Below are positions 46,822-59,494 of a DNA stretch of 64,000 nucleotides, piece by piece. Below the pieces are notes generated by a model, which worked only from the letters and a program-made list of their open reading frames with translations, ran no database searches and was not told the DNA's origin. The position numbers and the translations under genes were made by a program. Origin of the DNA: Cryptomeria japonica (Eukaryota > Streptophyta > Pinopsida > Cupressales > Cupressaceae); NCBI RefSeq assembly GCF_030272615.1, contig NC_081406.1, forward strand, positions 191,651,891 through 191,715,890, written 5' to 3'. Position 1 is the first letter of the stretch, and every line of letters begins with the position of its first letter.

Positions 46822-47280
46822 CAGGGAAAACTTTAAGAAACCCCCCCTTGGACAAGGTGTAAAAACCTGGCGAAAGTTGTATAATTTCGAGGAAAATTTT
46901 AATTTTACTGGCAAATTTTTGCGGTTTACGGAGAAAAATAATAATCTCCATTGGCAAATTAGCCATGATCGCTCAAAGTTTGTGAAAAATCCTGGCGAAT
47001 TGTACTGTTTTTAAAACCCAAAAAATAATTGCATGGGCGAATGGTAATGTTTTTAAAACTAGAAAAATATTTGCATTGGCGATTTCAAGCTATTTTCAAA
47101 CCATAAAAAAAAATATTGGCGATTTCAAGCTATTTTCAAACCATAAAAAAATATATGGCGATTTCAAGCTATTTTCAAACCATAAAAAAAAATATTGGTG
47201 ATTTCAAGCTATTTTCAAACCATAAAAAAAAATATTGGTGATTTCAAGATATTAACTTTAAGTAATTAAAACACATGGCA
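46822..47280. repeat. hAT left subterminal region with GGCGA(A/T) motifs and five 40-bp repeats
   Basis: GGCGAA/GGCAAA motifs recur from 46868 on. From 47076 to about 47255 a 39 to 40 bp unit (TTGGCGATTTCAAGCTATTTTCAAACCATAAAAA) occurs five times at 47076, 47116, 47155, 47195 and 47235, the last one truncated. GGCGAA motifs are also dense at the right end (59050 to 59475), as expected for transposase-binding subterminal repeats. Confidence 0.8.
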
Positions 47281-48050
47281 CACAGTCATCAACTCTCTGC
47301 TTGGAAGATTGCCCATTAGAAAATCTCGTGACCTAGCGACAAGCCCTTATGACTCTCTCTATCTCCAACTCGCAAGCTGAAAATGCTAAGCCTTCTTAAC
47401 CTCGAGATCTAGTGACTAAGGGAAACTGAACTGACACTCACCAATTCTTGATCACAAATGTTAAGTCCTCGTCACCACAACGACTTGGAGATAGTGGTAA
47501 CTTTAACCCTTGTCGCGTACTCGCCAACATAAAACTATTTATCTCTTAACTGCTAGCACTTCACTTGCAAGCTCGTGGCTTGATCAGGTCTTCAGACATT
47601 TAACTTCACTCGCAAGCTCCCGACTTGATCAGGTCTTCATACATTTAACTTCGCGAGCTGGCGATAACCATTAAACCTAACCACAAACTGTCTAGTCGCT
47701 AGCTCGTGACCTAAAAATGCTAACATTAAACAAACATGAGAGCTAGCGACAACTGTATGAAATGATTTACTTGCTAACTCTTGCAGCTATAATGTATGAC
47801 ATCAGACCAACTCGAGACCTCATGACCAAAGCAATTTCACTAACAATCTCCAGCTCGGTAACATAAAACGCTAACACCCAAAAAGCTAGAGACCTCGTGA
47901 TGTAAACCCAAACCAACTTATTGCCAGCTCGCGGTTTGATCACGTCTTCAGACATTTTACCTTGCAAGCTGGCGATAACCATAAAACTTAACCACAAACT
48001 ATCTGGTCGCTAGCTCGCAACCTAAAATTTTTAAGGCTTGGATGCTGATT
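47281..48050. repeat. Left TCGC/GCGAG-rich block of the hAT element
   Basis: GCTAGCTCG, CTCGCAAGCTC and GCGAGCTGGCGATAACC words recur. The segment around GAGCTGGCGATAACCAT..AAACCTAACCACAAACT at 47655 reappears at 47967. The part 47768 to 47916 is a diverged direct repeat of 55222 to 55376. Confidence 0.75.
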
Positions 48051-49885
48051 CATTCCTAAGGGACTAGTTTGAAGGTTTCTCTTGAGTCAAGGTTGATTAG
48101 ACAAGCGAGGACAATAGTTTTAGAGGCATAAAAGGATTTGATAGCTTCTGAGTTAGAGATGGGAGATCATGGTTGCTTGTTGTCAGGGATTTTGAAGTAG
48201 AATTTGTCCAATCAAGGAGGAATAAAATCAGAACAAAATCGTTCACAATAGATGAGCCTTAGCAGGATGCAGTGGATTTCTAGAGTCTACAGTCATGTTG
48301 AAAAACACCAAATGATGATTTTTCACGTGAATGAGCATCACCAAATGAAGTGTGAAAATGTTATAAATACAATGGAGTGGTGACTTAATTGGTAGAAGAG
48401 AAACTCATAAAAGAAACCTTTCTCATTTTCTAAGAGTGGTTTTTTCCTCGAAAAGGAAGATGATGTTTGAGCAGGATCATGCATGGAGTTGTTGTGTGCT
48501 CTGTGATACCAGATGGGTGTTTTTTTGTTTTCTTCTGTGTGAGTTTGTTTATTGTCAAAGGGGTTGTGAAAGTGAGAAGGATTGCCAGAGGGGGTGTGAA
48601 AGCCTTTTCTTGTCAAGAAAGGCCAAGCATGACACATCCACTGCTTCTACTCTGCCATAGGATGGCAAGGGGTTTGAAGAAGGAGCCCGTAGAGGAATGA
48701 AAGAAGGATTTGTTTGGGTGGGGAGTGGCAGCCAATCATCTTTGTGATGACATGGAAGCTGCAACCCCTCCCCAACAGATTACATTTACCCTAAATCTCC
48801 TATTTCCACTTTCCTTGATCGTGGGCATGAAGGCTCGGGCTCCTCTTTCCATTTTCTCTATTCCTGGGCATGAAGGCTTCCTCCTCTATTTGGAAATGAT
48901 CTGCTTGACAGAGCATAACATCTCACATTCCATTGGTAGCCATCATGGTGATAATGGCATGGCTCAAGCAGTTTTGCAAGTTGTATAGTCATTGGGGTTC
49001 CTTTTCTGGTTCCAGTAGTGATTATAGACTCTAGGTGAAGGGAGCAAGTTGTATACTGTATAGTCATTTACAAAGCAAATGAAAAGCATTTAGTGTCAAG
49101 ATTTGTGCAGGTTCTTGAAGGAGTTATAAATAAATTTATTTTGTGTATAATTCTATCTCTTTCAAATGATCAGAATCATGAGATTTAACTTTTTTCATTT
49201 GTTGCATTGTTATGGTGTATGTAATTTTTCATTTAATGCTTCCTAATCCTATTATACCCAGGAATGCAAAATTTCTGTTAGTCTGGAATCATATTAAGGA
49301 TTCACCTCATTGTAATTGGTGGGCGGATTATAGACAGTCATAGAACACCTCCATATATATTACATAAACATCCATAGCATATAAAATCATAAGAGTATTA
49401 AGAATGAAAGTATTAAACACCACAATAGATAGGAATACAACATAATTAGTGAAACATCAAGACAACAGACCAACGTCTTATCCTAGGGCATAGAGTCTCA
49501 ATCACTTACAATTCAAGACAACCTGATAATAAACTTCAATAAGATTCATTTGCAGATAAACAGGAATGAAATTATGAATAATGTCATTACATACACAACC
49601 TAGATTCATATGTAAACTGAAAAACCCTTGACCATTCAATTCACAGTGAAAACATAAATTCAACACAAAGACAATTATGTGAAGATCTCATTGCTCAAAC
49701 TGCAAATTATATTGATATTATATTCATAATGATATCAGAAAGTAAATTCACAATATGATTCAATTATGCACTTATCAATTCTTGAACAATTGAGATATTT
49801 TAACTATATAAGAGTTTTCAAGTTCAACATCATTGATCAATAAAAGTGGCAACCTCAACCTGAGGATTGAACAAGCTTAGGATTA
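48051..49885. other. hAT internal DNA without recognisable gene
   Basis: Open frames here (for example around 48436 to 48700 and 48555 to 48764) overlap on both strands and have no family resemblance. Two near-identical clauses, GGGCATGAAGGCT at 48823 and 48867, hint at a local duplication. It would be the 3' flank of the cargo ORF. Confidence 0.5.
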
Positions 49886-52800
49886 CTATGAGGAATCTTG
49901 GGTAGCAACCTCAACCTGAGATTTCTTCTTTGGCTTTAGCATGGCTTGCCACCTGTCCACCTCTTTGTCTATTGGCCAACTGAATGCCTTTACCTCTTCC
50001 AACTTTGCAACTGAATTTGTCCATCTGACATCTGTAACTGCCTTGGACTCAACAATAAAATTTGCATGGTCAACCTCAACCTTGAACAGTGAATCAAGCA
50101 GACCGTTAAGGAAATCAGCATCAACATGTTCATTTACATGCTTGATTATTTCTTCTTGCTCCAGAATCAAATCAAATTCACTGGTCCAATCAGAAACTGA
50201 TTTCAAATCTCCATTATTACCATAAATTGAAGGTACCAATTTATTATAACCTTCCCCAAATGTCTGCAATTTTTCATTTATAAGCACATCCTTCCTTGTG
50301 AAAAATGCATAAGCTGCATTCATTACCTCCACCATGTCTTTAGTGTCAGTGATCTTGGGAGGGAACTCCTCACTATACATCATTGTAGTATCTAGCTTAT
50401 CCATTAATCTGCTTCTTCCTGACCAAACATTGAACAAAGGTCCAAGAAAAGCGACGGCCTTAGAGGATGTTTTGCTTGCCTCTTTCAAAGAAATATGCAA
50501 ATCATGCACAACCATCAATTTTTCTTTCAATACATTAATCCTGTGTTTCAAAATTCCTGACACAACAGAGATAGCCTTGACATTTTGTTCCTTTTCAAGC
50601 TTTTCAATTTTCCTTGTGTATTCCTCCATTTTTGCTATCACATCAACTGGTATTTCTTGTACTTGTTCTGTAATCTGTATTGGAGGGGGCTCATTTGTAA
50701 TTTTTCTTTCAACTCCACTAACTCTTCCTCCAGAGTGCCCTTCTTCATCAGTGTCTCTTCATATTTTTTAGACAATGCAATCAATTGGGTATATGTTTCT
50801 GTGTATCTTCTTGACAAATCCTCTATTTTTGATAAATTCATGAAAGAAACTTGAGTAAAAAATGAGGCAATCTCCGTGTTAGTTGTGTTCTGCAAGTTCC
50901 AGATCATTCTTTCAGCTTTCTTTTCTACTTGGATATTTAGAAGGTGGGGCTTTTGAGTGGAAGGGGCCAAAGACCAAGCAACAAGTGTCTTTGACTTAGG
51001 ATTAAATCCTGATCCTCTTATTACATCTCCAATTTCAAATTCAGTTCTAAACATTGGGTCCTCTTGCTTCCTAATCTGATCAATAATAAAAATAGACTGG
51101 ATATCCCAATCAGGCATCATAATCATACCAGTACTCTTTATCAATTGTCTTACCTGTTCCACAGATATTTCCTCCCTGCCAGGATCATATTCCTGCAGTG
51201 CCTTGATGATCTCCTCTTTCTTTTCTTCATTTGCTTCCTCTATGATCAGATTTTTTTTTAACTGATTTTGTTTCAACCTTGTCAAAAAACTTTTAAATTC
51301 ATCTGACTTAATAAAGTCATCATCTTTCATGAACTCATTTGACAACATCACATGCTCATCAAAGCCTTGAGCAAGGACTTCGTTTGTTTCTCCCTGTTCT
51401 TCATTCTACCCTGCTTCTCTGAGATGTGTCCTTATTTGATGAAAGTAGTGTCCTTGTTCTGTAACAATTTCTCTAGCATGGTCTCTCCTCACACTTGTAC
51501 CAACCTTAGTGGTTTTTTGTTTCTTTGCAGTTGGCACTCGGGTAGATTGAACTTCATCCCCACTCTCTACATCATCAGCATACTCACTAAGTGGCCTCTT
51601 GCCATATGAAGAATGTCCATCTTGGGGGTCTTGCTGTTGAGCAACCACTTCTGGAATTTGAGGTATTTGTTCCATCAAAGTTTCATATAAACTCAACATT
51701 TTGTTAATCCTCTCTAGGTACGGGCTATCAGGGCAAAAACCTGAGAAACTAGGGTCAGCAGCCTTCAATTCTGCTTCAACTCTCATCAAATTTTTCCATT
51801 TTCTTCTCCTTTCTTGTACTTCATCTTTTCTCAGCAAATTTCTAACCACATCTTCATCATCCAATGGTTCATGGTCCTTTATTGTGGCCCAAGGTGTCAT
51901 TTTTGGCATTGCAACTTTAATAAATTGTTCCAGATCACAGAATCTAGACACAACATTAACCAACCTATACTGTTTAAGTAAATTTTTTACTTCATCAAAG
52001 GAACTCCTACCAATGGTAAAATCAGACACAACCCAAATCCTAGGAAGAAGAGAACCCTTCCTGTGTTTGTCAAGGTATTCTTTTTCAACTAGGGTCAATT
52101 GCCAGATAAACTGCATAAAAGCAATCATAATTGGAACAAATTTTGGTAAAATATGGGGAGGCTGAGGACACCCATAGACTCTGATCATAGTAAAGTTATC
52201 ATAAAAATAAAAGTCCCCCTAGTTATGTGAAATAGGCCAGTTTGGAACATACTGGTAAGGTCTCAAAACTCTCCTAATATTAATTGACAATCGTTCCCTA
52301 TTTATTCCTAGCATTTCCATAATTGGCGAAACAATCCAATTTTCAAAGAAAAGGAAAGAAGAATGGGGAGAACTACTATCCCAAACCTGGGTCCATCTTT
52401 GTATTGGCATTAAGACACCCAATTCTTCTTTGAAAAGCTCCAATTCTTTATCCACAAACTCAACATTATAGAACAAGATTAAATGCATCAGCAATGAATA
52501 ATGCTTGAATGTAGGGTTGGGTGCACCACTCTGAATTTCAACTAGAGCATTATGAATGTGTTCAACCACATAGCCCAGATAATCATAATCTTTGTTAACA
52601 TATGGGTGTTGAATGTCCATAGCCATCATCAGTAATTCAACTGACACTGTTGAATATCCATCAAAACCCAACACTCTGCATAATCCATAGATTGTACAAT
52701 GCATATAATGGTGGAAAGGTGTGATGTCAAATGGTGGTTCGATACTCTCTGGAATTATAACCGACTTCCTATTCACCCTAGGTATGTATCTGGGGATTTA

Positions 52801-53349
52801 ATGCTTCTTGATAACACCTTTGTATTTGTCATAATCCTCTGCAATCTGCTGCAAATCTATATCTGTACATGCAACACCAGTAATCTGGAAAGCTTCAACA
52901 AAGCTAGCTCTGTTAATTGAAACTAGGGTAGACTGGTTCTTTCTTCTGATTACCCTAGATACTGGGCAATAGCGTTTGGCCAACTCTTTGATCAAATCCA
53001 CATCAACATACACATCTGGCACAATTAACTTTGCCATATTAAAATCCCAAGGGTTTGACATCGGGACACCCTTAACCCTATTATTCCATAAATAATTAAA
53101 TAGAGCAGAACCAGTCATGTTAGGCATGGTAGGGTTTCTGCATTGGCTCCATAAATCTCTCCATGCCAAATGATTTGTATTCAAAGCAACGAAAGTCCCT
53201 GGCATCAAATCTACAAATTCTTCTTTGTATTTCTTAACCATCATTTCCTCAGTGGCACTGGCCTTGGAACCTCCAGGTCCTCCTACTCCACTTGTCGTGG
53301 CCTTGGGCTTGGGCTTGGAACCTCCAATACCACTCGTCGCCTGGCTCAT
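49886..53349 (-). pseudogene. Unknown cargo ORF of about 1150 codons in the hAT element
   Basis: One minus-strand frame from MSQATSGIGGSKPKPKATTS (53349) runs to about 50690 broken only by three single stops, at 52798 (TAA), 52219 (TAG) and 51406 (TAG). A frameshift near 50690 leads into the final 250 codons. The N-terminus is Gly/Ser/Lys-rich. The middle (for example HLAWRDLWSQCRNPTMPNMT, PFHHYMHCTIYGLCRVLGFD, FKHYSLLMHLILFYNVEFVD) looks globular and helical. After about residue 570 it is charged, with PLSEYADDVESGDEVQST and a basic PTAKKQKTTKV patch (possible nuclear localisation signal), then coiled-coil-like segments (KMEEYTRKIEKLEKEQN). I recognise no catalytic domain and cannot name a family; it may be a large-plant-genome transposon protein. 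Confidence 0.75.
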
Positions 53350-55943
53350 TTTAGCTGCAGGAGAAAAACTTAACCAATTTTCTGAAATTCTCTCACACCC
53401 AACACTCTAAATTCTCCAACGTTGTTGCAGAGCTCAATTCACTGGATTACCTTGAAGATAGAATGCGTTAATGCAATTATACAAAACCTTGTCTCGATCA
53501 TGCAATTTATGGTATTTACTATTTGGGCGTTGTCACTTCTCTCAAGTCTCAAGTCTCATTAATTGCTACACTTGCATGAACTAGCTACTGTGGAATTAAT
53601 TCAAACTTCAAACTGAAGTACTCAAGCAAAATTTGAATTCATGCCCTTCTATTTGATTGGCGATTGACATTCAAAACTTTTATAGAACCCGAGAAACAAG
53701 TCCACTTGTTAGCGAGTTAGCGACAATGCTACGAAATCTTCTTAATCGCAAGCTCGCAACCCCTTTTATGAATCCTCAAAGAATCTTGTGAGTGAGCGAC
53801 AGTCGTTGATCTAACAAAACAACTTATTTCATCGCAAGCTCGCAACTAGAAACTTAACTTGACTTAAACCCTTGCGATCCCGTGACAACAAGACACTTAA
53901 CCGCTGTCGCATGCTCGCAACACTTTTTGACTTAAGACTTACAAACCCGTGAGCATGCGATGACCACAAAATCAGACCAAAACCTACCTGTCGCCAAATC
54001 GCAACTTAAAATGCTAAACAACTTCAAAACTTGCGAGCAAGCGACTTAACCGCATCGCATGATCGCAAATTAAAATGACTTAACTGCGAACACCTCGTGA
54101 CCTTGCGATAACATAAAATCACACCCCAATCGCAACCTCGCAACATAAAATGGTATTTGGGCGCCGTCACTTCTCTCAAGTCTCATTAACTACCACACTT
54201 GCATGAACTAGCTAGTGTGGCATTAATTCAATTAAACTGATAGAATGCATTAATGCAATTGTACAAATGTCAAAATCTCGGCTAGATCAATCATCATGCA
54301 ATTTATGGTATTTGGGTGCCGTCACTTCTCTCAAGTCTCATTAATTGCCACACTTGCATGAACTAGCTACTATGGCATTTGATTGGAGATTGCCATTCAA
54401 AACTTTTATAGAACCCGACAAACAAGTCCACATGTCAATCCCCATCTTTAATCACACACTCTCAACCGATTATAACAATTAGGAAAGGAACCGACGAGTT
54501 AGTGACAATGGTACCAAATCCTCTTAATCACAAGCTCGCAACCCCTTTTATGAATCCTCAATGAATCTCGTGAGTGAGTGACAGTCGTTGATCTTCATCA
54601 AGCCCTTCAGTCGCAACCTCACAACAACATTTGTAATATTCTTTCTTTACCTGCGAGCTGGCGACCACAACAAATCTAACAAAATAACTTATTTCATCGC
54701 AAGCTCGCAACTCGAAACTTAACTTGACTTAAACCCTTGCGATCCCGCAACAACAAGGCACTTAACCGCAATTGCATGCTCGCAAAACTTTTTGACTTAA
54801 GACTTACAAACCCGCGAGCATGCGATGACCATAAAATCAGACCAAAACTTACCTGTCGCCAGATCACAACTTAAAATGCTAAACAACTTCAAAATCTGCG
54901 AGCAAGCAACTTAACCGCATCGCATGATCGCAAATTAAAATGAATTAACCACGAACACCTCACGACCGTGCGACAACATAAAATCACACCCAGTCGCAAC
55001 CTCGCAACATAAAATGGTCAAGTGCAAAAAATCTTGCGAGGTAGGGACAACTAAAATCTCCCAGTACTCGCAAGCTTGCGACTTAAACTGATTTGATGAT
55101 AAAGGACCTGCAAGCTAGCGATAACCATAAAATCTGAAAACTATTTATCGATGTCTTATGTTAATTACTATCATAAATAGGCGCGAGCAGTGGCACATAG
55201 ACCATTAATGACTTAGTACTTACTCGCTAACTCTCATGGATAATGGCTATAATGCATGGCATCAAACCAATTCGAGACCTCGCAACCAAAGCAATTTCAT
55301 TAATAATCTCCACCTCGCTAACATAAAATGCTAACACTCAAAAAACTAGAGACCTCGCGATTTAAACCCAAACCAACAGGTCCAACACTCGCTAACTCGC
55401 CACTTAAATTGTTAAACATGAAATTTATTTGCGAGTTAGAGATGAAACAATAAACATGTTTGACCAACCGTTTGACCACACTTGACGTTGACATGGACAA
55501 ATAAATAGAGGACAACTCAGATTTTCAACGCACGACAACTTTGGTTTACTAGCCAACTAAGACAAAAAAACAAACACAAAACCCTAATCGCCATGAACAT
55601 CATTTTAAGCATTTAATGTAGAACAGTAGAAAGGTTCTAGCAGTAACAGTTATGCAATATGAATAATTTTATGGATCTTGTGACACAAATTATTGCATTT
55701 CATGTTCAACATAATGTGGAATCAAATACCAATTTACTAATAATTCAATTGTTTGGTAATAATTCAAATTCACAATTAAAAATATGAAATAAGTATCTGT
55801 TCTACTTCTGATTGACAAATTCAAGGAGTACAATATCAAAAATCATCAATGAAAACTAAAGTATTGCAATTTTGCAAATTGAAATTGTAATATGACTCAA
55901 GAACTGTAGTATAATTATAAATACCTATAAACTGACTGCTAAT
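53350..55943. repeat. Right TCGCAAGCTCGC-rich block, with an internal duplication
   Basis: From about 53640 to 55480 the motifs CGCAAGCTCGCAAC, TTGCGAGCAAGCGAC, GAGCATGCGATGACC and relatives recur, roughly 40 by eye. A segment of about 780 bp is tandemly duplicated: GCAAGCTCGCAACCCCTTTT at about 53749 and its near-copy at about 54531, with following sequence co-linear to about 55010. GTCACTTCTCTCAAGTCTCA occurs at about 53534, 54165 and 54320. Positions 53350 to 53460 would be the leader of the cargo ORF. 55560 to 55943 is AT-rich without features. Confidence 0.75.
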
Positions 55944-58727
55944 TCACTTCAGTGACTTAGTCCGACTGTCTGAGGCTTCTATATCCCAAATGGACTCAAG
56001 ATTCGGAAACTGACTAGTACTAACAGGTTCATCTTCATTCTGAGTCGGGTATTCAAAAATGTCTTCGTCTTCATGCTGACTCTGAGTCTGCGATCCATCA
56101 TATTCATTTGTCTTAGCACTAGCACTAGCAGGAGCACCACCAACTTTTAAAGTGTTGCACACCCCTCGTCTTTCACGCATGGAATTCTAGATTGCCAGTG
56201 CCCTATTAAATGGAAAATCTCTAACATTATACTGGGTTACAAACAACCTCAAGCAAGTTTTCAAATTCTTGTCTAATTTGTTTCTGATCTTTGATTTCAA
56301 AAGCCCTAATGCACTGAAAACTCTCTCATCTTCCACCGACCCCAATATCATTGTTTGACATAAATCAACAAGTTTCAAATATTCTGGTATTGCAATATGC
56401 AATGCTTCACTTTGATATATCCTTTTCCAAAGCCTTGTGATTGATCCAGGTTCAAATGGATTCTCCAAGTTAACCAACTGCTGTTTCATAACCAATGCAA
56501 ACTGTTTACATTATTTTCTAAGATGATCTGAATTTAAAATTCCTTCTATTGGCTGTCCATTGTAATATGCATCTTTTGAAAATGTCAATATCAATTCCTC
56601 TAGTTTTTTATGAAACATCTTTGCGTCATTTGGATTATCTCCAATTGAATGCCAAAATTGAGGATACACACAACCCATGGCTTCAAGTACTTCTTCTCAA
56701 GGGAATCTTTCACGAATCTCAGTTGAAAGTTCAAATGCAATAGACTTCAAATTATCACTAACAGATTTAACAATCCTGTCAAAATCTTCCTTTTTAACTG
56801 GTAGTGCTCTACCTCGCTTGCCCATCTTAGATTGGTGCATTGGTATTTGAAATCCTTTTACAAAGACACATAACTCATTTTTTGTATTGAAATGTAAAAA
56901 AATTTCAGCATGATTCAAATCTGTAAGTATCTGCCACCTAAAAAAGTTTGGGCTTCGCCCTGTTAGATCTGAATATAGACCATCCAGGCTCAAGCATGTC
57001 ATTTTACGTAGAGTGCTATACTCATTGATATACATAGTTCTGTCTTGGGCTTTCTTAACAAGTTTTTTCATTGAATCCAACATGGGGAGAAGACTAGCTA
57101 AAGTTAACTGAGTCTCTATATCACTTAACTTATGTAAGAGATCAGGAGTTTTGTCTACTATGAGGCGTTGCTCATACATTAGTTCGATCAAGGATTGATA
57201 TTCTGTTAGAACTTGTTCCACTGGTCCATGCAAGGAGATCCATCTAGTCTCAACATCATTGAGAAGCTTATTTCCTCCTATTACTCCCTCAGCAAAAATC
57301 TAAAATTTTGCAAAACATTTAGGACTTTGACAGAAGTATGAATGGAGCTCGTGGACCAGATCCTCAACTTTTTACACTATAGGGAAATTGCTTACAATTC
57401 TATATGCTAAATTCATTCGATGGGCCATGCAGTGAATGCCAACCATGTATGGTGCAATACTAGTTTGTAATTTTGCACAAAGACTAGTCCTTTGACCTTG
57501 CATTACTGCAGCTCCATCAACTCCAACACACACCAACTTCTTGGCAATTGTCAAGTCATCCATACCAGCAATTTCATTCAAAGCTTTCTTAACTTCCAAA
57601 TATAAAATTTTTGCTGTTGAATTGCCCCTTATTTTACGAACATAGAGTAGATGAGCTCGATAGACATGTTCTTTTATGGTATACACATGCATACAAACCC
57701 AAGCAGTGTTATCTACCGCAGTAACTTCATCTATGGATAATGAAATGAAATTTGACTCTTTTACACTCTCTTGTAAATTTTACTTTTCCACCTCAGCAAG
57801 ACAGTTTGCCATTTCCCATCCAGTGTTTATTGACCAATGTGACATAGGATAGTGAGGAACATTCAAAAAAGTTAATAAATTACTAAATTCTAGGAAATCT
57901 TTCATAGGACACCCTCTCAACATAATATGAAAAACAACACTCATCTGAATAGTCTTTGCCAGGTTTGCATCTTTCACTGCATGTTCAAGCCCAACCTTGA
58001 TTGTATTTCCAAATCCACTATTACCAATTAGTGTCATTTTGTGGTTATGCTCTTCATATTCCGCAACATACTTAACATGAAGACATTCTTCCTTTGATTT
58101 CCATCTTACTACTCATGTTTCCTTTCCATCTATGATCCATTTTTCATAAACCTTACCAATATGCTTTTCTATGGTGTCAAGCTTTAGCTGCATCTTCTTC
58201 TCTCTTTTAGTTTTCCATCTACAAATCTTACACCTACATTCTTGTTCATCATTGTTTGGGACTGGTTCAATGAATGGGTACTTTGCTACCCAATCAATCT
58301 TAAAACTCCTTGTCATCTCCCACTCTCACCCCAGTTTTACTTTCCTTTTTCTTTTCTTCCTACCAACATCATCTTCAGTACTAGCATTTGCATCCGAGTG
58401 AATTATCTTATTGTGTGTATCCCTTAGAACATCTTCTGCCCTGTCGGTATTGTCATCCTCATTTGATGCATTTAACTCAATGACAATCCCACCTTGTGGT
58501 GTTGGTGAGCTACTGTGAATGGGTTCTGCAACTGCAGAGGTTGATGGACCAGAAACTTTACCAATTCCAAAAAAAGACTTTATGGTACTATTTTTAAGTT
58601 TAAGTTTTGGGTGTTTTGATGGCCTCCCAATCCCTTCAGTTTCACCACCCTGAGGAGTCTTACCCTTGTCTGACATCCCAATCCCTTCACCACCCTGAGG
58701 AGTCTCACCCATGTCTGACTGTGACAT
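55944..58727 (-). pseudogene. hAT-family transposase, decayed by in-frame stops only
   Basis: A single minus-strand frame of 928 codons contains eight stops (TGA, TGA, TAA, TAA, TAG, TGA, TAA, TAG) and no frameshift. In order: a Gly/Ser-rich N-terminus with duplicated GETPQGGEG.GMSDKGKTPQGG; a BED-like finger (ECRCKICRWKTK...LDTIEKHIGK); the catalytic core with SLSIDEVT (Asp), CVGVDGAAVMQGQ and GIHCMAHRMNLAYR; DVETRWISL; and the C-terminal hAT dimerisation domain (LVDLCQTMILGSVEDERVFSALGLLKSKIRNKL). An acidic tail follows. The architecture resembles ZNF862/C17orf113-type hAT transposases. It would cut and paste the element via its ends; this copy cannot. Confidence 0.9.
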
Positions 58728-59486
58728 CTTGAGTCTTGACCTCTCACTACGAATTAAAAGTTAAAACTAATACTATCAAGTATGAAGAAATGATTACTCA
58801 CATTTATGCCTTCTCAATTCTCTGAATCAAGAATCAAGAATGAATGCCTGGGCCTATGTTGCAGGATTGTGACTCTGGCCCTCTGCCCTACAATGAACTT
58901 TGACTTTCCAACTCAATTTGCAGAATGTGAATCGAGACTCGAGACTCCGAGAGCTCCCAATTTACTAATCAGAAATGAACAAATTGTAAGAAAGAGTGTA
59001 AGAAATAATGTGTTTATAGCAATCCATGATTGCATTTTTGGCAAATTGCGTGGGGCCCAGGCATTGCAATTGCCAATAAACATTTAATTTAATTGCATAT
59101 TTGGTGAATTGCACGAGCGTGCAATGAACATTTAATTTAAGCGGGGCGAAATGGGTCCTCGAATGCTTATAATGTTTTAATTGATATTGGCGAATTTGGC
59201 CGACGCGTGCAATGAACATTTAATTTACTAGTGGCGAATTAGGTCCTGGGTACGTGGTCGTTTTACTATTGCTGGCGAATAGTAGAGGTGATCTAATACC
59301 CACGTCCGAGTGATTCCAGGCAAATATTACGAGCATGCACATTGACAGTGTGTGGTCAATGGCGAAACCAGATTACAAATATTTGCATTGTTCTTTAAAT
59401 TTTGAGCGATTTGACCACGATTGTGCCCCTCACTATTCACGCGAAATTTGCCAATTGGTGAAGATTCGCCACTAAAAAACTCTCTA
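58728..59486. other. hAT right end: transposase leader and subterminal motifs
   Basis: No protein is encoded. From 59040 to 59475 the motifs GGCGAA, GGCAAAT, CGCGAAATTTGCC and ATTTAATTTAA recur, matching the left subterminal region. The transposase promoter should lie here, but no distinct TATA box stands out. Confidence 0.6.
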
Positions 59487-59494
59487 GTCCCTAA
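59487..59494. repeat. hAT target site duplication, right copy (GTCCCTAA)
   Basis: It is identical to 46814..46821 and lies within the RT codons following LCVDFRD on the minus strand. Confidence 0.9.

Larger units (their letters stand above)
46822..59486 (-). mobile_element. 12.7-kb cargo-carrying hAT transposon
   Basis: It is bounded by perfect 8-bp duplications (GTCCCTAA), the size typical of hAT elements. Its ends are CAGGGAAAACTTT on the left and TAGAGAGTTTTTT read inward on the right; both begin YARNG, as hAT termini do, and most mismatches are transitions. Inside are a decayed hAT transposase near the right end (55944..58727), a decayed unknown ORF of about 1150 codons (49886..53349), and dense GGCGAA, TCGCAA and GCGAG motif blocks. 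Autonomous hAT elements are usually about 3 to 5 kb, so the size and extra ORF are unusual. It lies within the RT of the second gypsy element and is therefore younger than it. Confidence 0.88.

Noticed and set aside
47076-47255. Five direct repeats of about 40 bp considered as a CRISPR-like array
   Set aside because: The repeats are contiguous with no spacers, inside a eukaryotic hAT element; a simple tandem repeat.
48338-49067. Overlapping open frames on both strands inside the hAT
   Set aside because: No domain, no consistent frame or length, and no similarity to the cargo or transposase.
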